Of a DNA stretch of 64,000 bases, positions 45,310-58,220 are shown one piece after another. The stretch's first letter is position 1, and each line of letters starts with the position of its first letter. The translations under genes were made by a program, and so were the position numbers. The notes below the pieces were generated by a model. That model did no database searches and had not been told where the DNA came from. It worked only from the letters and a program-made list of their open reading frames with translations. The stretch is from Ailurus styani (lineage: Eukaryota > Chordata > Mammalia > Carnivora > Ailuridae): the NCBI GenBank assembly GCA_002007465.1, contig LNAC01000744.1, positions 671,455 to 735,454 of the forward strand, read 5' to 3'.

Positions 45310-46975
45310 TTTCTGTAGTGAAGGGCACTATATAACTTGAGAAATTATTTTTTTAAAAGATGAAAAAAGTTTTATTTTAAGAGCTGTTACCCTTGGGGTT
45401 TGATAAAACAATCAACTTAATTAGTCTGCCTCAAAAGAAATTTTAGTCTTACTGCTGGGTATTCTGGTCCTGGAGTCTGACTACTGAGAATCATCTGTTG
45501 TGCCAGTGAGGTCTCTGCCTTGTGACAGTCAACTGTTATTACTGAAAATTTACTAGCCTTGAGCTGCCTGAGAGAGGGGGCCGAATAATAGAAATCTATT
45601 GCATATATGATTTCATCTCTCTCTTGGTAGTAATAAAAATGCAGAGAATATTACTAACTTATGAATGGTCATAGAAGTGATTTCTAGTTCTACTTTCTTA
45701 TCTTTTAGACACTTTTTAATAAGTTAATGGAAGCAACAAATTGCTCTATTCCTCTGCCACTCAGGAGAGGCAAAATAGGTGGCTCTTTGAACTCCAGAAC
45801 TGTTCAGCTTCAGAATGGGAGGCCAGAAGATTATTTTTATGGGAGATCAACCTTTCTTTGCAATAGTAAGAGGGTTTTTTTTCAGTGTCATTCTAATCCT
45901 AACTCTTCCACGCTCAGCAATTACATTATGGTTAATGGATGACTGGCCATTTCCTGCAGTTCTGAATTCCCCTCTTTAATCCTGATCCTAGCTTTAATAC
46001 CCTCAGGTGGATGGTCTCACCTTCCATGTAGTTCCCTTATAATTTTAATTTGCAGTAATTTTTTTTTAGTCAAATAGCTCCACATCTGTTTGCTTTAGTA
46101 AAGTTTTAGCTCTGGAAGATTATATTTCATGTTCTAGAATTTATCTGTGTTTTATCTCAGTTTAGAACATTGAATATCATTTGCTTTTTTACAGAACTGG
46201 GAAATTATAGGGTTGATGACACAGGAACCATGTCTCACTGAAGATGAAATATGTGAGTTTTCTCATCACTTTTTAGCAAATTAATTACAATTTTCCCCCC
46301 AAGTGGGCTTTTTTGTTGTTTTTACTTAGTAAAGTTTGGTTTGTGCTTTCGAGACTCTAGATTTTGTAGGTGTTTGTCTCTGGGACTTTTGTCTTAATGA
46401 AGTCTGGCAGCACCTCTTGAGGTGAGACAACCAATTTTACTTTTGCTCTGGCACTGAGTCCAGCCATCTGCTTTAGGTCTGACTTTCAAACACAAAGGGA
46501 AAACACGAAGTATAGCCAACTTGGTGGTGACAGCTGGAAGGAAAAAAGAATAATTGTGTTTGACAGTGTCCTCTGGTAACAGACATGGAGGTGACTCAAA
46601 TACATTATATTATCTCAAATGTGGATGCCAGCAGGTTAGTTGGAATTTTAATTTCTGACTCACCCACCTTATTTCTACTTCTTGGAGGAAACCCCTTTCT
46701 GCCACACATTGTCATATCCACATGTTCTTGGACAAGGGAACTGTATAGACCAACATTAAAGTAGATATTCCACTAAATAGAGTGTCTTGCTTTTAACCAA
46801 TGCCTTGTGGGATGTGCTGTTTGTTTCAGTCTACTTGTATTTTTAAACCAGAAATGATCACAGACAGAATTTGTATATTTTAGGGCAAATGGTCAACTTA
46901 CAGCTATTACTTCAATACTTTAATTTTTTTCTCCATTAAAAAATTCCATACTAATTAATAATATCTAATGAAGGG
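45310..46975. other. Intergenic DNA, nothing recognised
   Basis: Unique AT-rich sequence. The open frame at 45727-45942 has no domain. Confidence 0.4.
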
Positions 46976-46995
46976 GCATTTAATTAATTAGTTAA

Positions 46996-47430
46996 TCAAT
47001 TTTAAACTTTATTTTATTATTTTTTAAATAACTTTTTTTTTTTTTTTTTATTCAACAGAGAGAGAGATCACAAGTAGGCAGAGAGGCAGGCAGAGAGAGA
47101 GGAGGAGGCAGGCTCCCTGCGGAGCAGAGAGCCCGATGCGGTCCTCGATCCCAGGACCCTGGGATCATGACCTGAGCCGAAGGCAGAGGCTTTAACCCAC
47201 TGAGCCACCCAGGCGCCCTCAATTTTAAACTTTAAATTAAATTAATTAACATGTGGTGTATTATTAGTTTCAGAGGTAGAGTTTAGTGATTCATTGGTTA
47301 CATATATCTCCAGGTGCTCATTATATCACATGCTCTCCTTAATGCCCATCACCCAGTTACCCCATCCCCCCACTCACCTTCCCTCCAGCAACCCTCAGTT
47401 TGTTTCCTCTAGTTAAGGGTCTCTTGGGAA
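46996..47430 (-). mobile_element. Carnivore L1 3' end, split by a SINE
   Basis: Antisense 3' UTR: TTAATTAACATGTGGTGTAT, GTTTCAGAGGTAGAGTTTAG, TAATGCCCATCACCCAGTTA, CAGCAACCCTCAGTTTGTTT. The element is truncated within its 3' UTR. Confidence 0.85.
47012..47218 (-). mobile_element. CAN-SINE with perfect 16-bp duplication, in L1
   Basis: TCAATTTTAAACTTTA occurs at 46996-47011 and 47219-47234. The body has few changes, consistent with a recent insertion. Confidence 0.96.
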
Positions 47431-47446
47431 AATTTATTTTAGATGA

Positions 47447-47638
47447 TTTTTTTTAAGATTTTGTTTATTTATTTGACACAGAGAGATCATAAGTAGGCAG
47501 AGAGGCAGGCAGAGAGAGAGGGGGAAGCAGGCTCCCTGCTGAGCAGAGAGCCCGATGTGGGGCTTCATCCCAGGACCCTGAGATCATGACCTAAGCTGAA
47601 GGCAGACGCTTAACCATCTGAGCCACCCAGGTGCCCCT
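47447..47638 (-). mobile_element. CAN-SINE (SINEC)
   Basis: Antisense. The duplication is TATTTTAGATGA (47435-47446 and 47639-47650). Confidence 0.95.
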
Positions 47639-47650
47639 ATTTTAGATGAA

Positions 47651-48361
47651 TTTACATTTGAACAATTGGAATTTTATTTCAAATCATCTGGAGTAAATCA
47701 TATTCTCTGTTGGTTTTTACAACTAATTGTTTCAATTTTTTGGTTTTATTTTTTAGTGAGCAAATAAAGCTGTGGTAGATCCTTGAACATAGTTAATTAC
47801 TGGAAGCTGCCTTATATCTAAAGAAACACCGTATTAGGATTGGGGTGAGGTAGGAGGTAGGTGTAGAGATAAGAGAGTGATATCAATCTTAAAAGACAGG
47901 GTCATTTCTTGCTTCCTATTTTGGAAAGTGTCTGGAATTAAGTAATTTGGTTTTCAACTCTGTATTTGGAAAGTTAGTTTTGTCTTTCCCCAAAGGTCAA
48001 TATAAAGAACCCATTTTTTGCCAAGGGCCGATCAAACAGGAGAGTGGGATCAATGAAAGAGGTGGTTAAAAACCTACTTCCTTTTCTTCCCTTGGAGAAA
48101 TATAAAATGCTTATTCACTGAATATGAAACCAAGTTATCTATTATTCACCACAAACCTTTTCTGGAACAAAGTATAGCATAAATTATTTATTTTGCATTA
48201 TGAAATAAAGTTTAAAGAGAAGTGAGAAAGGAAGGCACTTTAGAGTAAATGAAAATGGGAGAGATGCAGAAGGAGATAAGGGTATTTAATCTGTATCTTT
48301 CTATCAAGAGAGATTGATTTAAAGGAAGAAGAGGGAAAGAAAGACAATGTCTGGATTATTA
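47651..48361. other. Intergenic DNA, nothing recognised
   Basis: No gene or named repeat. Confidence 0.4.
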
Positions 48362-48555
48362 TTTTTTTAAATTTTATTTATTTATTTGAAAGAGAGAGGG
48401 AAAGAGAGTATGAGCCAGGGGAGGAGCAGAGGGACAGGGAGAGAGACAGGGCCTCTGCTGAGCAGGGAGCCTGATGCGGGACCATCCCAGGACCCCGAGA
48501 TCATGACCTGAGCCGAAGGCAGATCAATAATTAACCAAGCCACTTGGGGGTCCCA
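48362..48555 (-). mobile_element. Diverged CAN-SINE
   Basis: Antisense. The head complement is degraded to CCAAGCCACTTGGGGGTCCC. The flanks share TGGATATT-like text. Confidence 0.88.
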
Positions 48556-48699
48556 TGGATATTTATAAGTATGAACTTATGTCCCTGGTAATGGTTTGTC
48601 CTATTGTTAACCCGAGACTACTATCAATGTTAACTAACATCTCTTAAAATTTTCCATTGAAATTCTTGATTTTATTTGTTATTCAACGATTGAGTATAT

Positions 48700-48900
48700 A
48701 CTGAGGATTTACTACTTACAAGGCAATGTGATGGGGTATGGGGAATAATTATAATACTTGGTGGGCAAACACCATATGTCAGATGCTAGACAAAGCCTTT
48801 TATGTAGGTTTTATTTAATCTTTACAACAATCCTGTGAGGTAGGAGTTACTGCTTCTTCTCATTATATATTACATGTACAGAAAATGGGAGGGACATTTA
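48700..48900 (-). mobile_element. MIR fragment
   Basis: Antisense MIR text: CATATGTCAGATGCTAGACA, GTTTTATTTAATCTTTACAA, CAATCCTGTGAGGTAGGAGT. Confidence 0.6.
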
Positions 48901-48904
48901 AACC

Positions 48905-50540
48905 ATGTTTTGAGGTATAGGTACTATTTGATGAGGTGGAATTAGGGACAGCACAGCTGTAGGGTTTGGGAAAATCATGATCAACCGCGGTTCAATGTTC
49001 ACAGGCTTTTCATTCTTAAAATGTGCTTTTGGCTATGAAGTAGCAATACCCTAGTAGTCCACAAGGTGGAGGAATAACTCTATCTTTTTCTCATTTTAAA
49101 TGCAAGTAACAATACCCATTTTACATAAACTGGACAAGAAAATTTTCTCTGTTGAAAATAAGGAAAAATGAAAAAAACGGTTGTGGAAATCATGATGAGG
49201 AATTTCAGAGAAATGCTTTCTTTTGCTGTGTAGTGTTCAGATTCACTTTTATATACAATCTAAGAGAATTTCATGTTCAAGATACAACTTAGGTAGGTAT
49301 GGAATTCAGAGTGAATAAATTTGATGAAGATACAAAGTAAATTCATTCACCAGATTTGAATGGTTACAGTGTGCCAGTCACTATGCCATGTGGTTTTACC
49401 TGTTATGCTTTGTATCTGGATCTCATTATATCTAGATCTGCCAATAGTCAACAAAAATACAACTTAACCAATTACAGTACAAGTTTTAGATTGTGTTGTT
49501 GTTTTTATCAGTAAAACTTATTTGATGCTAGAGTTATGTATAATGAATATACATTTTCAGCATTTGTTCCAACACACGTTTGTTGGTCCCCTGTTGTGTG
49601 TTGTCCACTGTGCTATGTGCTATTTTAAATGGTCATTTAGTTCCCAGAGTGCTGCAGCTGGAAGTTTGACAACCAGGCATTTGCCCCATATGGATGATAG
49701 CGCCAAAAAAAAAGGGTTTAAATTAAGAAAGGTGGTAGGTCCATTCTATAGCACCAGAAAAAGTAGTGGAATGGGTGATAGAAGGAGGGTTAATGTGGAG
49801 GGGGGTGCTTCTGAGGAAATCTTCAAGAACAGAAGTGGTATAATTAAAACATAGACTTGCTTGAAGACAAGGCATTAAGCCCTGTCTTGGGTTCTCTTCA
49901 GTCTCATATCAAGTTTCTAAATGCCTGAAGAGTAATGTGAGAACATGCCCTCAACACACCATGTATGAATGACCAGTCTACACCAGAGTGGTGCAGTATG
50001 GTCCTTTCTCTCACAGAGCGTTTTCTCAGCCCATAGGTCAGGCCTGAAGATGTAATTAGGAGGGAAATGAGGTACATGGGGACTGGAAACTGCTTTTTAA
50101 GTGCTAAGAACGAAAGATATGTAGATTACTGTTCCCATCCCTGAGTGAGCCTGTCTCAGCCTTCAGCTATCCTGTGACCTTCGGTTGGAGTTTCCTGGGA
50201 TTCTTTTCTGTCATTAGCCTCCTCCCCATTTCTACCCCCAAGCCCCTAGTTGTTTTTAATTTAGGTCAATTCTGGTTTGACTGAGATAAGGTGAAAATAG
50301 CCCTTACTCTGATTGTAATGTCATTACATCCCACTGGGAGAAAATTAGTCTACATACTGTAATGGAAAAAACTGGATAGCAATGAAGAATGAGATAGAGT
50401 TGGAAGAAAGAACAATAACACTCTGTGGTCCTGGGATCCTTTGTTTTTCTCACAGATAAATAATAAGAAAGGAGCAAAATAAAGGGAAGTTTGTAGGTTT
50501 AAAACCTTTGGTAGGTGGAAATTAAATTTTATTTGGAAAT
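48905..50540. other. Intergenic DNA, nothing recognised
   Basis: The 110-codon frame at 49522-49854 covers what looks like a degraded old repeat start (ACACACGTTTGTTGGTCCCC) and no protein domain. Nothing else supported. Confidence 0.4.
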
Positions 50541-50553
50541 AGAGGGCTGCATA

Positions 50554-50756
50554 GGGGCTCCTGGGTGGCTCAGTCAGTTAGGTGTCTGACTCTTGATTTT
50601 GGCTTAGGTCATGATCTCAAGGTTGTGAGATTGAGTCCTGTGTCAGGCTCTGTGTTCAGCATGGAGTCTGCTTTAAATTCTCTGTCTCCTTCTCACTCTG
50701 CCCTGCCCTCCACTCTCTCTCTCTCAAATAAATAAATAAATCTTTAAAAAAAATAC
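50554..50756 (+). mobile_element. CAN-SINE (SINEC)
   Basis: GGGGCTCCTGGGTGGCTCAG starts it. AGGGCTGCATA occurs on both sides (50543-50553 and 50757-50767). Confidence 0.95.
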
Positions 50757-51127
50757 AGGGCTGCATAACTTAGTAGTTTTTGAGATGATTATATGGTAAC
50801 TCTAAGCTAGGTTGTAGGGACTAACTAAATGCTCACCGTATGGGAACAGCTGACTGTTTTGGGATGGAGGTCAATCATAGTAATTCTTTCAGAATCCTTC
50901 CACATACTCAAAAGCTTTAGGATATTTATTTTTTAAGTGGAAAAATAAGCAAAACAATAATTTCTGCTTCTTTATTTTTTGCTTAAAGCTCAGATATTTT
51001 TGTGCCATGCCAAGAGGGAAATTCTGTCCATGGATAGTTTTTCCACTTGTCAGTACTATTTGCATAGTGCTCACACAGATTCACTGAGATTGGGAATCTG
51101 GCATTATGCATCAACAGTGAGGCAAAT

Positions 51128-52071
51128 AAAAACTTGGTTTAAACATTCGGGTGCACGTGCCCCTGAGGATCACTACCTTTGTGTCTTTAGGATAAATACC
51201 CAGTAGTGCAATTGCTGGGTCATAGGGTAGCTCCATTTTCAACTTTTTGAGGAATCTCCATACTGTTTTCCAGAGTGGCTGCACCAGCTTGCATTCCCAC
51301 CAACAGTGTAGGAGGGTTCCCCTTTCTCCGCAACCTCGCCAACATCTGTCGTTTCCTGACTTGTTGATTTTAGCCATTCTGACTGGTGTAAGGTGGTATC
51401 TCGCTGTGGTTTTAATTTGTATTTCTCTGATGCCGAGTGATGTTGAGCACTTTCTCATGTGTCTGTTGGCCATTTGGATGTCTTCTTTGGAGAAATGTCT
51501 GTTCATGTCTTCTGCCCATTTCTTGACTGGGTTATTTGTTTTATGGGTGTTGAGTTTGAGAAGCTCTTTATAGATTTTGGATACTAGCCCTTTATCTGAT
51601 ATGTCATTTGCAAATATCTTCTCCCATTCTGTCAGTTGTCTTTTGGTTTTGTTGACTGTTTCCTTTGCTGTGCAAAAGCTTTTAATCTTGATGAAGTCCC
51701 AATAGTTCATTTTTGCCCTTGCTTCCCTTGCNNNNNNNNNNNNNNNNNNNNNNNNNNNNNNNNNNNNNNNNNNNNNNNNNNNNNNNNNNNNNNNNNNNNN
51801 NNNNNNNNNNNNNNNNNNNNNNNNNNNNNNNNNNNNNNNNNNNNNNNNNNNNNNNNNNNNNNNNNNNNNNNNNNNNNNNNNNNNNNNNNNNNNNNNNNNN
51901 NNNNNNNNNNNNNNNNNNNNNNNNNNNNNNNNNNNNNNNNNNNNNNNNNNNNNNNNNNNNNNNNNNNNNNNNNNNNNNNNNNNNNNNNNNNNNNNNNNNN
52001 NNNNNNNNNNNNNNNNNNNNNNNNNNNNNNNNNNNNNNNNNNNNNNNNNNNAAAAAAAAAAACTTGGTTTA
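51128..52071. mobile_element. L1 with a probable 5' inversion, spanning an assembly gap
   Basis: AAAAACTTGGTTTA occurs at 51128-51141 and 52058-52071, so one insertion is bracketed. Inside, 51142-51731 is L1 ORF2 in antisense, still largely open: [20 protein letters not shown], then [20 protein letters not shown] and [18 protein letters not shown]. There is no poly-T at the left edge, where a simple minus-strand L1 should have its tail. Instead an A run stands at the right edge next to the duplication. That arrangement fits a plus-strand L1 whose 5' part was inverted during insertion, with the junction in the gap. Confidence 0.75.
51732..52051. other. Assembly gap (320 N)
   Basis: Undetermined bases inside the L1. 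Open frames crossing it are artefacts. Confidence 1.
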
Positions 52072-54342
52072 TATCATTGTATATGTCTCACCTTTCCTAG
52101 GTGTTTTTTGGTCATGTAGTTCTAAATAGTTTTAGACCTGTATTGAAGGTAGTAGGTGCCTATACTCTCAGGGGTCGTTATTTTGCCTTTACCTGGAATC
52201 ATCTTTAAATTTTTCATACCACTGTTGAATTGTGATAGGGACCTCAGAAGCTGAGGAGAAAAGAAAGCATGTATATTAGAATAGCTGCACGAATTATCCA
52301 AATCCATGAACTATCAAAAGTCTTCTAAAACATCCTATTTCCCTGTGCTAGATTTTCTAATTTACTTTAACCTTTGCTTAGTTGATAATAATGGAATTTT
52401 CTAACCATAAACAACCAGTTAATGCAGAACTAACTGTGGTGACAAGGAACAGCACACCAAGCTTGAAATCCACTGTTACCAAATACACTGAGGCACCTGG
52501 GGCCATTGAAGGCAACTCACAAGGGTACTGCAGGATATTTTAAATATTCAAGGGAAATACAGTGGTATACCAATTACTACTCTGCAATGATTCACAGTTT
52601 CAACATTAGATCATACTACATTCCTTTTGATTAGGTAGTATCTTCGGGAAGCTGAGTGTTTGGTGATTACTGTTTTACCAAGCAGGTACCATTGACAATA
52701 ATTGTGTGACAGGAAATGAGAGTGACAGCTCTCAACTAGATTCCAAGGGTTGAGAAGCTGTGCAGTGATCAGGAGACACACATTATCCCATTAGTAAGTA
52801 AATGTGGTTAAGATTAAAATAATTTTTTTTCAGTTTGTGTAAATTGACCTTCCAGATGGTGATTAAGTAGATGGGACATAAATAGTTATTAAGTTGTTTG
52901 TACCTCGCAGAACTCTTAATGTATTTCTTCTGGCCTAGGTATGTCATGAAAAAGTAAGTTAGACGCTAAAGGTTACTGTGATCCAAGAAGTTTGGCAACC
53001 AGTAGTTTAAATTGCTTTTAAAAATTGGTTTGAGTAGCCTTTTTTTCTTCTTTCTATATTTCTTATCTCTCACCAGTATGGAAGACCCATTTAGGGTTTA
53101 TTTTAATGATGTTCCCTGACAATTGTCTTGAATTAATAAATTTAAATTATAATTGATACTTTTAGTAAATCTTTTTGCTTATTGCATTAGGATTATAGGA
53201 TTTACTAATCAGTATAGAAGTATTTTGCCATTTTACCACTTCTGGCAAATACCAGATGAATATATCTACTCTAACCTTTTGCATTCATGTAGGTATTATT
53301 TATTCCTCAAATAGCTTCTGATCACTTACTAAAACCGAGGCACTTTCACTTATCAAATATGACATACAACCATGTGTATGACTCTGAATGTGTTCTCAGA
53401 AAGTTTGTAATCAATGACATATCAATACAAAAAAATAGAATATATGGAAGAAAAACCTAAATGTTAGAAAAGAAGTATTAATAACAAAATTTGCATTCAT
53501 GGAGAGATACTAGTTTTATTTGGGAAATTTCATTATCAATGATTAAAATTAACCACACATATTTTTCCTTATTACAACAATATTTTCTAATGGTGAAAAA
53601 TTCATAAATTCTAGGCAGTCACAAAGAAGAAAATTTGCTTATAATTTTAAATTTCACATAACAATAGCCATCATTAATATTTTGGTATTTGGTTTTAGCC
53701 ACTTCATTATCTTAAGTAGACTCTTTTGAAAAGTGCTTTGTAAAGATACTCATTCCAGGTACAGTTCTAGGAATAATGCAAATATTACATACAGCTCTTA
53801 GTACTGATGATTTTGGAAGAGGAAATGCTATTAGGTCAAGTTACTTTAAGCATAAGTAGTTTTATGGACAGTAGTGATTTGGCCATGATTATGGGTTTAA
53901 CTTTATAGTTGTGCCCGAGATATCTGAAAGAGAATGCAGCTCTCTCATTTGCTGACTTAGGGATAGGAAAATCTCATTCATGGAGTTCAAAGAATGTGGT
54001 AGGTTCCACTCAGAAACAAACATAAACCTTATCATAACTTCACAGAAGAGAAGGACTGTCAGTTGATTCTTAGAGACAGTATTATACATGAGAGGTGAAA
54101 TCTTAGCACATTTACTATGAAGAGTAGGTCCGTATAAAAGTTATCAGTTAAATCTTTGTAATTCGAATTGGCCTTTGCTTATTGAGATCCTTTTTCCATT
54201 CACAAGAAAATATTAATTCATTTTTCTTAACTTTTTTCATTTAAAAGCATCATTTCACAGATAACCTAAAATATCAAGTGATCTGTGCTTCTTTTTATTT
54301 TGTGTTGAAATCTGTTTTTTCCTCAGTAGATCTGTCTCCCTT
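52072..54342. other. Intergenic DNA, 2.3 kb, nothing recognised
   Basis: AT-rich. No repeat or gene identified. Confidence 0.45.
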
Positions 54343-54352
54343 CCCTGTTTAC

Positions 54353-54482
54353 TATTTATTTATTTATTTGGCTTCACACCCAGCGTGGTGCCCAGCTGGG
54401 ACTTGAACTCACGACTATGAGATCAAGACCTGAGCTGATACCAAGAGTTGGATGTTTAGCCAACTGAGCCACAGAGGCACCC
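54353..54482 (-). mobile_element. Older CAN-SINE type, short
   Basis: Antisense. It lacks the CT-rich region: a TTTA tract joins TTCACACCCAGCGTGGTGCC, then GAACTCACGACTATGAGATC and CAACTGAGCCACAGAGGCAC. CCCTGTTTAC stands on both sides (54343-54352 and 54483-54492). Confidence 0.88.
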
Positions 54483-54492
54483 CCCTGTTTAC

Positions 54493-55985
54493 CTTTTAAA
54501 TAAGTTTTGATAATAGTATGAATTCCTTGGAAGAGCTAGCTTAAAAACATTTTTGGAGTCAGGAAAATAGCACGTTGGAGTGAAAGATGGGTCAAAGATA
54601 GTATTTCAAGTAGATTATTCACATGTAGGTAATGGAAAGTTGGTAGGGCCACCGGTATGCAAAATGAAAAGGGCAAACCCATTTTCTTAGTCCTTTCCCA
54701 TCTTCTCTTAGCATTCCCCATTCTTAACTTCCCCTGCTATTTTTCCTATGGTCCCTTTCCTATGAATAGCACCTTTTCCTGTCCTATTTATGTGATGGCC
54801 AATACTTAGACTTTTGCTTTCTCCTTTATTAAAGCTAACACATACTGTTGGCCATTTTCTTGGTTATCATGTTGGAAAATAAGCCAGTGGCCTGATTTCC
54901 CCAAAGATGTTAGTTTTTTAGGATATTTAAATTTTTTAATCTTTTACTCCTATTTGAACTTTTACAAAGGGTTTCTAGAGAGGCAAAGATGGTTAATGCT
55001 AAATTTACAGATGGGTTGGAGAAAGTATCTGGAGATGGGGCTAATATTATATATCCTTCAGTTCATCCTATAGACAACCAGATAGCTCCTGTTGAATACA
55101 TACTACTGTTTTGAAGAGAATAGAAGAGGAAAGAGCTGTTTGTGTCTTTTAATACAAATAGCCATGTGGAAATTCCTTTTCTACAAGGTTTTGTAGACTT
55201 TATTTTTGCCTCTAGAAGTTAAATGTGGGGACAATTTTCCTGAAGAGACTTAAAGTAGAAGGAACATACTTGTAGCCGATTTGCAAGCCTTCTCTCCTTG
55301 GTGACTTCTCTATCTCTAAGACTCAAAAGATCCTCAAGGAAAATGCACCAAATGCAGAGTATCAATTACTTTCATATCCACAGTTTGAGCTCCTAAAATG
55401 GCATAATACACAGTCTGCGAAAGAGAGGCAGTCATCTAATTCATTTTCTTCTCAGAGTAAAGAAGTGTGTGCATGATTACAGATTGAGCCTTTAGGAGAG
55501 CAATAAAAATAGCTCTGACAGCCACTTCCAATAAAAAAATAATTTTTCACTGAGCAGAATATCCAATCAATAAAGACATTTTTGGAATTCTTGTTTGGCA
55601 GTATGTTTGGAGATATTATGTCTCTAATAGCTGTTACGGGAGAAAGGAATACGTGATTGATGCAGGACAAAAACCAGACACCTTATTTTAAAAGATGTGC
55701 TTTATGACCTTTAAGTTTTAAAAGAAGATTTTCTGTAAAAATGTTTTTTAAAATAAGAATTGACTAAGAAACTGTTTTCCCACCCTCCACTCTTGTATGG
55801 CTATCATTTTCACCAAAAGTGCCATTTAGTGTAAAAGGGTCGAAATTGTAATAACTGTGGTCTAAGAGCCATTCATGTTACTGTAAGGATTTTCTTCCCA
55901 CTCTCAGTACCAGCTAGTTATATTTCTTTGCTCTGATAAAACAAGAATTGTAGAGTAGAGAAATTGTGGAAGATTTGTGTGAATC
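54493..55985. other. Intergenic DNA, nothing recognised
   Basis: No gene or named repeat. Confidence 0.4.
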
Positions 55986-55987
55986 AA

Positions 55988-56167
55988 TTTTTTTTCTTTT
56001 TTCTTTTCTTTTATTATTTTTTTTTATTCTTTGCCCCAGGGGTACAGGTCTGTGAGTCATCAGGCTTACATCTTTCACAGCACTCACCAAAGCACAAACC
56101 CTCCCCAATGTCCATCACCCATCCACCCTATCCCTACCCTCCCACCCCCCAGTAACCCTCAGTTTGT
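55988..56167 (-). mobile_element. Carnivore L1 3' end, severely truncated
   Basis: Antisense: a T-rich tail complement, then GCCCCAGGGGTACAGGTCTG, CACAGCACTCACCAAAGCAC, AATGTCCATCACCCATCCAC, CAGTAACCCTCAGTTTG. Confidence 0.85.
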
Positions 56168-56169
56168 GA

Positions 56170-57025
56170 TTTTAATTAATGACTATGGAAATTAAATAGA
56201 AAGAGAAGTGCATTAATTCTATATCCTTTCCCCCTGTATGTTTTTTTATTTTAAACAGCGAGATTTTAAATTCTTAATATTTTATTTTATAAATGACCAG
56301 CTATTACTTCTGGTATAACTGCAATAAGACTCTCCCCCCCCACTCCTTTGCATGTGATTTCTTTCTATAGCTAAATAAATTCATTGATTTTATGTTTCAC
56401 GGGGATTAGTGGTTTAACAAAATGAGAGATTATTGATTCTAATTTTTTCTACATTGTTATTGGATTTAGTTGTCTTTTTAACTGACAGAGAGTCTTTAAA
56501 GATGTTTTCTCTTTGCTCTAAACAACATTAAATAAAATGTACAGTGATAATGACAAATCAGGCGTGTTAAAGAAACAAGATTAATAGTATGGGATTTTAC
56601 CAAAAGGCCAAAGCCAGTTTCTAAGTACCTGTATAATTTTCTGTATTCTGGCTATAATGTTGAATTGTTTTTCTCTGTATAGAATATTTAATGCTGCCTT
56701 TTGAAAAGGAAGTATGTTCACATGGGTAAAAAAATAAAAACAATATAAAAAGTATGTGGTAAGGGTTCTCTTCCTACTCTTCTTCCTGCTTTTCTTCTTT
56801 CTCCGTTCCCTATACTCTACCTTCCACATAACAACTTTTACCAGTATTTTGTAAATCTTTAAGTTATTTTTTATGTAAATACATATATTTGTTCTCTCCA
56901 GCCCAGTTTTCCCCCTATAAGTTCACTTAATATATAGACTGTTCTGAATCTCTGTTATTTCTTTTAATTATTTCTCTCACTCCTGAACTGTAAACACTTT
57001 CACTAGACTTTTTGGCCTTTTAGTA
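56170..57025. other. Intergenic DNA, nothing recognised
   Basis: No gene or named repeat. Confidence 0.4.
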
Positions 57026-57029
57026 AATG

Positions 57030-57180
57030 AGTGCTGACTCTACTACTTACTTAGTGTGTGACCTTGGGTTAAATGTGAGTTTCTCAGTGACTTATTACAA
57101 TGGAAGAATCACTACCTAGGACATAGGGTTGCTGTGAGATTTAAATGAGGTAATATATAGCTAGTAACTTCTGGTGGCAA
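57030..57180 (+). mobile_element. MIR fragment
   Basis: GCTGACTCTACTACTTACTT, TGTGTGACCTTGGGTTAAAT, CATAGGGTTGCTGTGAGATT, AAATGAGGTAATATATAG, in sense order. Confidence 0.7.
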
Positions 57181-57529
57181 TCAATATATGTCCCTTTACT
57201 CTGGCCTTGTCTCTCTCCCAAAGAGCAATCCCCCTTTTCCATCATCTCTTCCCTGAATTAAAGCTACAGTAACCTCACAAATAGTTTCCCTGCGTCAGGT
57301 GTGGCCCCTATCCATCTATCCTTCACCCTGCAAGTAGAGTGGTCTTTCTGTGACTTCTGTCCTCTGCATGGAGAATATACTTCAAAGAGCATGTGATACG
57401 CTTCATGATCTAGGTTCTTCTTAATGGTTCATCCTTGTTTTATGCAATTCCTCTTTCCTGTTCTACTGTACATGTTTTTTTTTCTCTGCCCAGAGTTCTC
57501 AGTCTCTGTTTATCCACTTGACAAGCTAT

Positions 57530-58220
57530 TGTAGGTTGAACTGTGCCTGGCACTAGCCCCCTCACTCCACCCTGCCAAAAAAAAGAATGTTGAAATCCTA
57601 ACCCCCAGTACCTGTGATTTTATTTGGAAATAGGGTCAACTTAAAATGCAGTTATTAGGGGCAGCTGGGTGGCTCAGTCATTAGGTGTCTGCTTTCAGGT
57701 TAGGTCATGATCCCAGGGTCCTGGGATGGAGCCCAAGCATGGAGCCCAAGCATTGGGCTCCCCGCTCAGCGGGAAGCCTGCTTCTTCTCCCTCTCCCGCT
57801 CCCCTGGTTGTGTTCCCTCTCTCAGTTTGTCTCTTTCTGTCAAATAAATAAATAAAATCTTTTAAAAAATGCAGTTATTAGGATGGGTCCTAGTTCAATA
57901 TGATGTCCTTATAAAAGGGGTAATTTGAATACAGTGACAGAGACACACAGGAAGAATGCCATTTTAAGGTTGGAATGATGCTGCCACAAGACAAGAAACT
58001 ACCAGAAGCTGAGAGAAGGTCCTGGAATAGATTCTGCCTTAGCACCTTCAGTGGGACTATGTTCATGCCCACGTCTTGATCTTGGCCTTCTAGCCTCCAG
58101 AATCATGAGACAATAAATTAATTTCTTTCTTTCTTTTCTTCTTTGGTAATAAATTTCTGATGTTTAAGGCAACCAGCTTGTGGTATATATTGTGCAGCAA
58201 CCTCAGGAAACTAATATACA
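57530..58220 (+). mobile_element. MLT1-like MaLR LTR, split by a SINE
   Basis: It opens TGTAGGTTGAACTGTGCCTG and includes CCTAACCCCCAGTACCTGTG, TATTTGGAAATAGGGTC, CCTTATAAAAGGGGTAATTT, TTGGCCTTCTAGCCTCCAGA and ATGAGACAATAAATT (polyadenylation signal). It closes GGAAACTAATATACA. TG...CA ends. About 470 bp without the SINE. Confidence 0.8.
57660..57865 (+). mobile_element. CAN-SINE nested in the LTR, perfect 17-bp duplication
   Basis: AAAATGCAGTTATTAGG occurs at 57643-57659 and 57866-57882. Inside, ATGGAGCCCAAGC is tandemly repeated (near 57727-57755), a small private duplication. Confidence 0.96.

Noticed and set aside
51111..51710. 199-codon open frame as a host gene
   Set aside because: L1 ORF2 text ([30 protein letters not shown]) with a non-L1 end read from the flank.
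51636..52129. Open frames across the second gap
   Set aside because: Same artefact: N translated as X inside an L1.
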